Assembly (NCBI RefSeq): GCF_009690905.1
Contig: NZ_VOSW01000041.1
Location: forward strand, 1 to 64,000
Direction of reading: 5' to 3'
Origin: Paraburkholderia madseniana
GTDB lineage: Bacteria > Pseudomonadota > Gammaproteobacteria > Burkholderiales > Burkholderiaceae
DNA: 64,000 nucleotides
In this document: piece by piece, positions 61,689-64,000 of the stretch
Position numbering within the stretch: the first letter of the stretch is position 1
How the letters are laid out: the number at the start of each line of letters is the position of its first letter
Translations under genes and position numbers: made by a program
Notes under the pieces: model-generated
Told to the model about the DNA's origin: nothing
Databases searched by the model: none
Seen by the model: only the letters and a program-made list of their open reading frames with translations

Positions 61689-63398
61689 ATGAGCATCAAC
61701 TACCAGACGCTGTCGTTCGACTATAAGCCGTGCCGGGAGCAGGCCGGGCAGGGCGATGCGGAACAGGTGGCCTATCCCGTGATCGTGGTCGGCGCGGGGC
61801 CGGTGGGCCTCGCTACCGCGATCGATATCGCGCAACAGGGCGTGCCGGTTGTGCTGGTCGACGACGATTGTTCGTTGTCCACCGGTTCGCGAGCGATCTG
61901 CTTCTCGAAGCGCTCGCTCGATATTTTCGACCGGCTCGGCTGCGGGCAGCGCATGGTGGACAAGGGCATCAGTTGGAATGTCGGCAAGGTGTTCCTGAAA
62001 GATGAACTGGTGTACACGTTCAATCTGCAACCTGAAGCGGGCCACAACCGGCCCGCATTCATCAACCTGCAGCAGTACTACGTCGAAGGCTTCCTGCTCG
62101 AACGCGCGCAGGAGATGCCGAATCTCGAGATCCGCTGGAAGAGCAAAGTGGTCGGCGTGCAGCAGAGCGGCACGACTGGCACTGCGCAAGCCAGCGTGAC
62201 GCTGACCGTCGATACACCGAACGGTCAGTACCCGTTACGCGGCCGCTATGTGGTGGCCGCCGACGGCTCGCGCAGTCTGATGCGCAATCTGATGGGACTC
62301 GACAGCCACGGCGTCACGTTCAAAGATCGCTTCCTGATCGCGGACGTGAAGATGGAAGCAGAGTTTCCGACTGAGCGTTGGTTCTGGTTCGATCCGCCGT
62401 TCCATCCGAATCAATCGGTGCTGTTGCATCGTCAGCCGGATAACGTGTGGCGGATCGATTTCCAGTTGGGCTGGGACGCCGATCCGGTGCTGGAAAAAAC
62501 GCCGGAACGCGTGATCCCGCGCGTGCGTGCGTTGCTTGGACCGGAGGCGAAGTTCGAGCTGGAATGGGTCAGCGTCTATACGTTTTCGTGTTTGCGCATG
62601 GACCGTTTCCGGCACGGCAACGTGTTGTTCGCGGGCGATTCCGCGCATGGCGTGTCGCCGTTCGGCGCACGTGGCGCGAATAGCGGCGTGCAGGACGCGG
62701 AAAACCTCGCATGGAAACTGACGATGGTGCTCGAAGGCAAGGCCTCCGACGCGTTGCTCGATACGTATGCAAGCGAGCGCGAATTCGCCGCTGATGAAAA
62801 CATCCGCAACTCCACCCGCTCGACCGATTTCATCACGCCGAAGAGTCCGGTTAGCCGGGTGTTCCGCGATGCTGTGCTGAAGCTCGCGCGGCATCACCCG
62901 TTTGCGCGGCAGTTGACGAATAGCGGCCGCCTGTCGGTGCCGGCGGTGTTGCGTGATTCACCGCTGAACACAGCGGACAGTGACAGCTTTGAAGGTCTAA
63001 TGGTGCCGGGGGCATCGTGTGTCGATGCGCCGGTTCATGCCGCCGGGCAACCGGCATGGCTGTTACAGCAACTCGGTCAGCAGTTCACGGGCGTATTGTT
63101 CTGCGGCTCGGAAGGTATCGATCAGGCGACGCAAGCTGCGTTGGATGCATTGCGAAGCGGGCCGATTCCGCTGAAGCTCGTTGTGGTCGCAAGTGGCGAT
63201 GCGCAGATCGATGCGGCTTTGGGTGCAAAGGTTGTGCACGACGTCGACGGTCTTGCAGCCGCTCGTTACGACGGCAAACCCGGCACGTTCTATTTGATCC
63301 GGCCGGACCAGCATGTGTGCGCGCGTCGTCGGCAACTCGACGCGAGCTTTGTGGAAGGTGCGTTGAAGCGAGCGTTGTGCGTTGAGGGCACGGCCTGA
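61689..63398 (+). CDS. FAD-dependent aromatic hydroxylase (MhpA-like)
   Basis: A 569-residue group A flavoprotein monooxygenase. VVGAGPVGLATAIDIAQQG (about 31-49) binds FAD, the middle DG-type motif is VVAADGSRSLMRNLMG, and the second FAD motif is FAGDSAHGVSPFGARGANSG. A thioredoxin-like C-terminal domain is present. It would hydroxylate a phenolic compound with NAD(P)H and O2. It is 63 bp after the hydrolase gene and followed by a DUF2783 gene, an arrangement typical of aromatic-acid degradation clusters. The substrate is not determined. Confidence 0.92.
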   Translation: MSINYQTLSFDYKPCREQAGQGDAEQVAYPVIVVGAGPVGLATAIDIAQQGVPVVLVDDDCSLSTGSRAICFSKRSLDIFDRLGCGQRMVDKGISWNVGKVFLKDELVYTFNLQPEAGHNRPAFINLQQYYVEGFLLERAQEMPNLEIRWKSKVVGVQQSGTTGTAQASVTLTVDTPNGQYPLRGRYVVAADGSRSLMRNLMGLDSHGVTFKDRFLIADVKMEAEFPTERWFWFDPPFHPNQSVLLHRQPDNVWRIDFQLGWDADPVLEKTPERVIPRVRALLGPEAKFELEWVSVYTFSCLRMDRFRHGNVLFAGDSAHGVSPFGARGANSGVQDAENLAWKLTMVLEGKASDALLDTYASEREFAADENIRNSTRSTDFITPKSPVSRVFRDAVLKLARHHPFARQLTNSGRLSVPAVLRDSPLNTADSDSFEGLMVPGASCVDAPVHAAGQPAWLLQQLGQQFTGVLFCGSEGIDQATQAALDALRSGPIPLKLVVVASGDAQIDAALGAKVVHDVDGLAAARYDGKPGTFYLIRPDQHVCARRRQLDASFVEGALKRALCVEGTA

Positions 63399-63448
63399 AG
63401 GTAGGGCAAACGCAGCACATCGGCAAAAGAAAATAGCAGGAGACAGTG

Positions 63449-63685
63449 ATGGCATTAAACACGCAACCCAATCTCGCCCGCCCCGACGATTTCTACGAGG
63501 CACTGATCGACATGCATCGCGATCTGGACGATGCGCAAAGTCAGTCAGCCAACGCGCAACTGATCCTGTTGCTCGCCAATCATATTGGCGATCACGCGAC
63601 GCTGCTCGAAGCGATGCGGCATGCACGTGAAGGCGTGACCGATGCTTCGGGGCAAGGTGCGCAGACGCGTTCGCTGGCTGCCTGA
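63449..63685 (+). CDS. DUF2783 domain protein
   Basis: A 78-residue helical protein (RPDDFYEALIDMHRDLDDAQ, SANAQLILLLANHIGDHATL, EAMRHARE) that matches DUF2783, a small family usually next to FAD-dependent hydroxylases in Burkholderia-type bacteria. GGAGA lies 6 bp upstream. It may be an accessory subunit of the hydroxylase (inference). Confidence 0.88.
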   Translation: MALNTQPNLARPDDFYEALIDMHRDLDDAQSQSANAQLILLLANHIGDHATLLEAMRHAREGVTDASGQGAQTRSLAA

Positions 63686-63724
63686 ACACGCGGCGCGGCG
63701 AGTAGTAACGATAAAACGCTGCAC

Positions 63725-63749
63725 GCGCGTGGCCGTTCGAGCCACGCGC
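63725..63749 (+). terminator. Hairpin after DUF2783 gene
   Basis: A perfect 9-bp stem (GCGCGTGGC / GCCACGCGC) with a 7-nt loop lies 40 bp after the stop. A second smaller hairpin (GGACCC-AGC-GGGTCC, 63830-63844) precedes the transporter gene. Neither is followed by a T-run, so they may attenuate or stabilise rather than end transcription. Confidence 0.5.
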
Positions 63750-63872
63750 AATCCACCACGGCGCGCGGCGCATCGATACCGCCGCATGCCGTTCCAGTAG
63801 AAAACCGAAACGCGGCGCATCAAGACGCCGGACCCAGCGGGTCCGTTGGACCCTCACGTTTGGAGATGACCC

Positions 63873-64000
63873 ATGAGCCAATCCCTCGCCCCCACGCTCG
63901 CGCCGGGCGCATCCGCTGCTGTGCACGACGACTTGTTATATCGCAAGGTCTCGACGCGGATCATTCCGTTTCTGTTTCTGTGTTACGTGGTGTCGTTTCT
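63873..64000 (+). CDS. MFS transporter, 5' end only
   Basis: The gene runs off the window. The first 42 residues (SQSLAPTLAPGASAAVHDDL, LYRKVSTRIIPFLFLCYVVS) match the N-terminus of major-facilitator anion:cation symporters of the ACS family, which import aromatic or dicarboxylic acids. GGAG lies 8 bp upstream. It would take up the substrate of the upstream hydroxylase. Confidence 0.8.
   Translation, partial: MSQSLAPTLAPGASAAVHDDLLYRKVSTRIIPFLFLCYVVSF

Noticed and set aside
60726..62189. 487-codon minus-strand open frame opposite the MBL hydrolase and FAD hydroxylase genes
   Set aside because: Antisense shadow of two clear enzymes; Arg/His-rich, without a ribosome binding site or domain.
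1..64000. tRNA, rRNA, CRISPR array, complete insertion sequence or restriction-modification system
   Set aside because: Looked for and not seen. No clover-leaf with a conserved T-loop, no regular spacer array, no transposase motif and no methyltransferase/endonuclease pair was recognised.

Overview
The window looks like chromosomal DNA of a Burkholderiaceae member, most likely Paraburkholderia or Caballeronia (genus is an inference). Reasons: high GC with G/C-ending codons in most genes, a complete Flp/Tad pilus operon, a dodecin, relics of polyhydroxybutyrate enzymes, a DUF2917 protein, an orphan VgrG, and many small regulator-plus-enzyme modules. No rRNA, tRNA, CRISPR array or intact insertion sequence was found.

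Layout. 0-4 kb: a LysR regulator, an isochorismatase-like pseudogene, an orphan FixJ-type response regulator and a GNAT acetyltransferase, in poorly coding DNA. 4.1-8.2 kb: a plus-strand operon of a YWTD propeller protein, a 3-hydroxyacyl-CoA dehydrogenase and a class III CoA transferase, then a dodecin gene, then a second diverged copy of the CoA-transferase 3' end. 8.6-16.9 kb: a DAO-type oxidase, an F420-reductase-like oxidoreductase, a divergent SDR/TetR pair with two identical palindromic operators between them, a PAP2 phosphatase, a small dimeric-barrel protein and an acyl-CoA ligase. 17.5-28.8 kb: one minus-strand Tad operon (flp, cpaA, cpaB, cpaC, cpaD, tadZ, tadA, tadB, tadC, tadD, tadE, tadG) with mostly overlapping stops and starts, followed by an ICMT-like membrane methyltransferase gene. 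29-35 kb: relics of a PHB depolymerase and a 3-hydroxybutyrate-oligomer hydrolase around a secreted propeller protein, a MoaD/ThiS-like gene paired with a BNR propeller gene, and a small gene ending at a canonical -1 frameshift heptamer.

35-43 kb is accessory DNA: a small gene behind a C4-antisense-RNA-like leader, a DUF2917 gene, an FAD/NAD(P)-binding protein with a broken small gene, an AraC regulator, a Sel1-like gene, and an FMN reductase/HxlR pair. Part of it lies between two inverted copies of a ~110 bp repeat. 43-49.4 kb: a divergent sugar ABC-transporter locus (binding protein and two permeases on minus; SDR, UgpC-type ATPase and RpiR regulator on plus). 49.5-58.7 kb: a MerR-ATPase fusion; an orphan VgrG with a C-terminal HExxH domain, followed by heavily overlapping genes that look like immunity proteins and a duplicated effector tail; and a Fic protein with two 60 bp direct repeats upstream. 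58.7-64 kb: two tandem IclR regulators divergent from a catabolic operon (MBL-fold hydrolase, FAD hydroxylase, DUF2783 protein, MFS transporter cut by the window end).

The most novel-looking item is the vgrG locus at 50.6-56.5 kb. There an effector gene, a secreted immunity-like gene, a detached effector tail and a second immunity-like gene overlap in series, and the two immunity-like genes share a recently homogenised 3' end.
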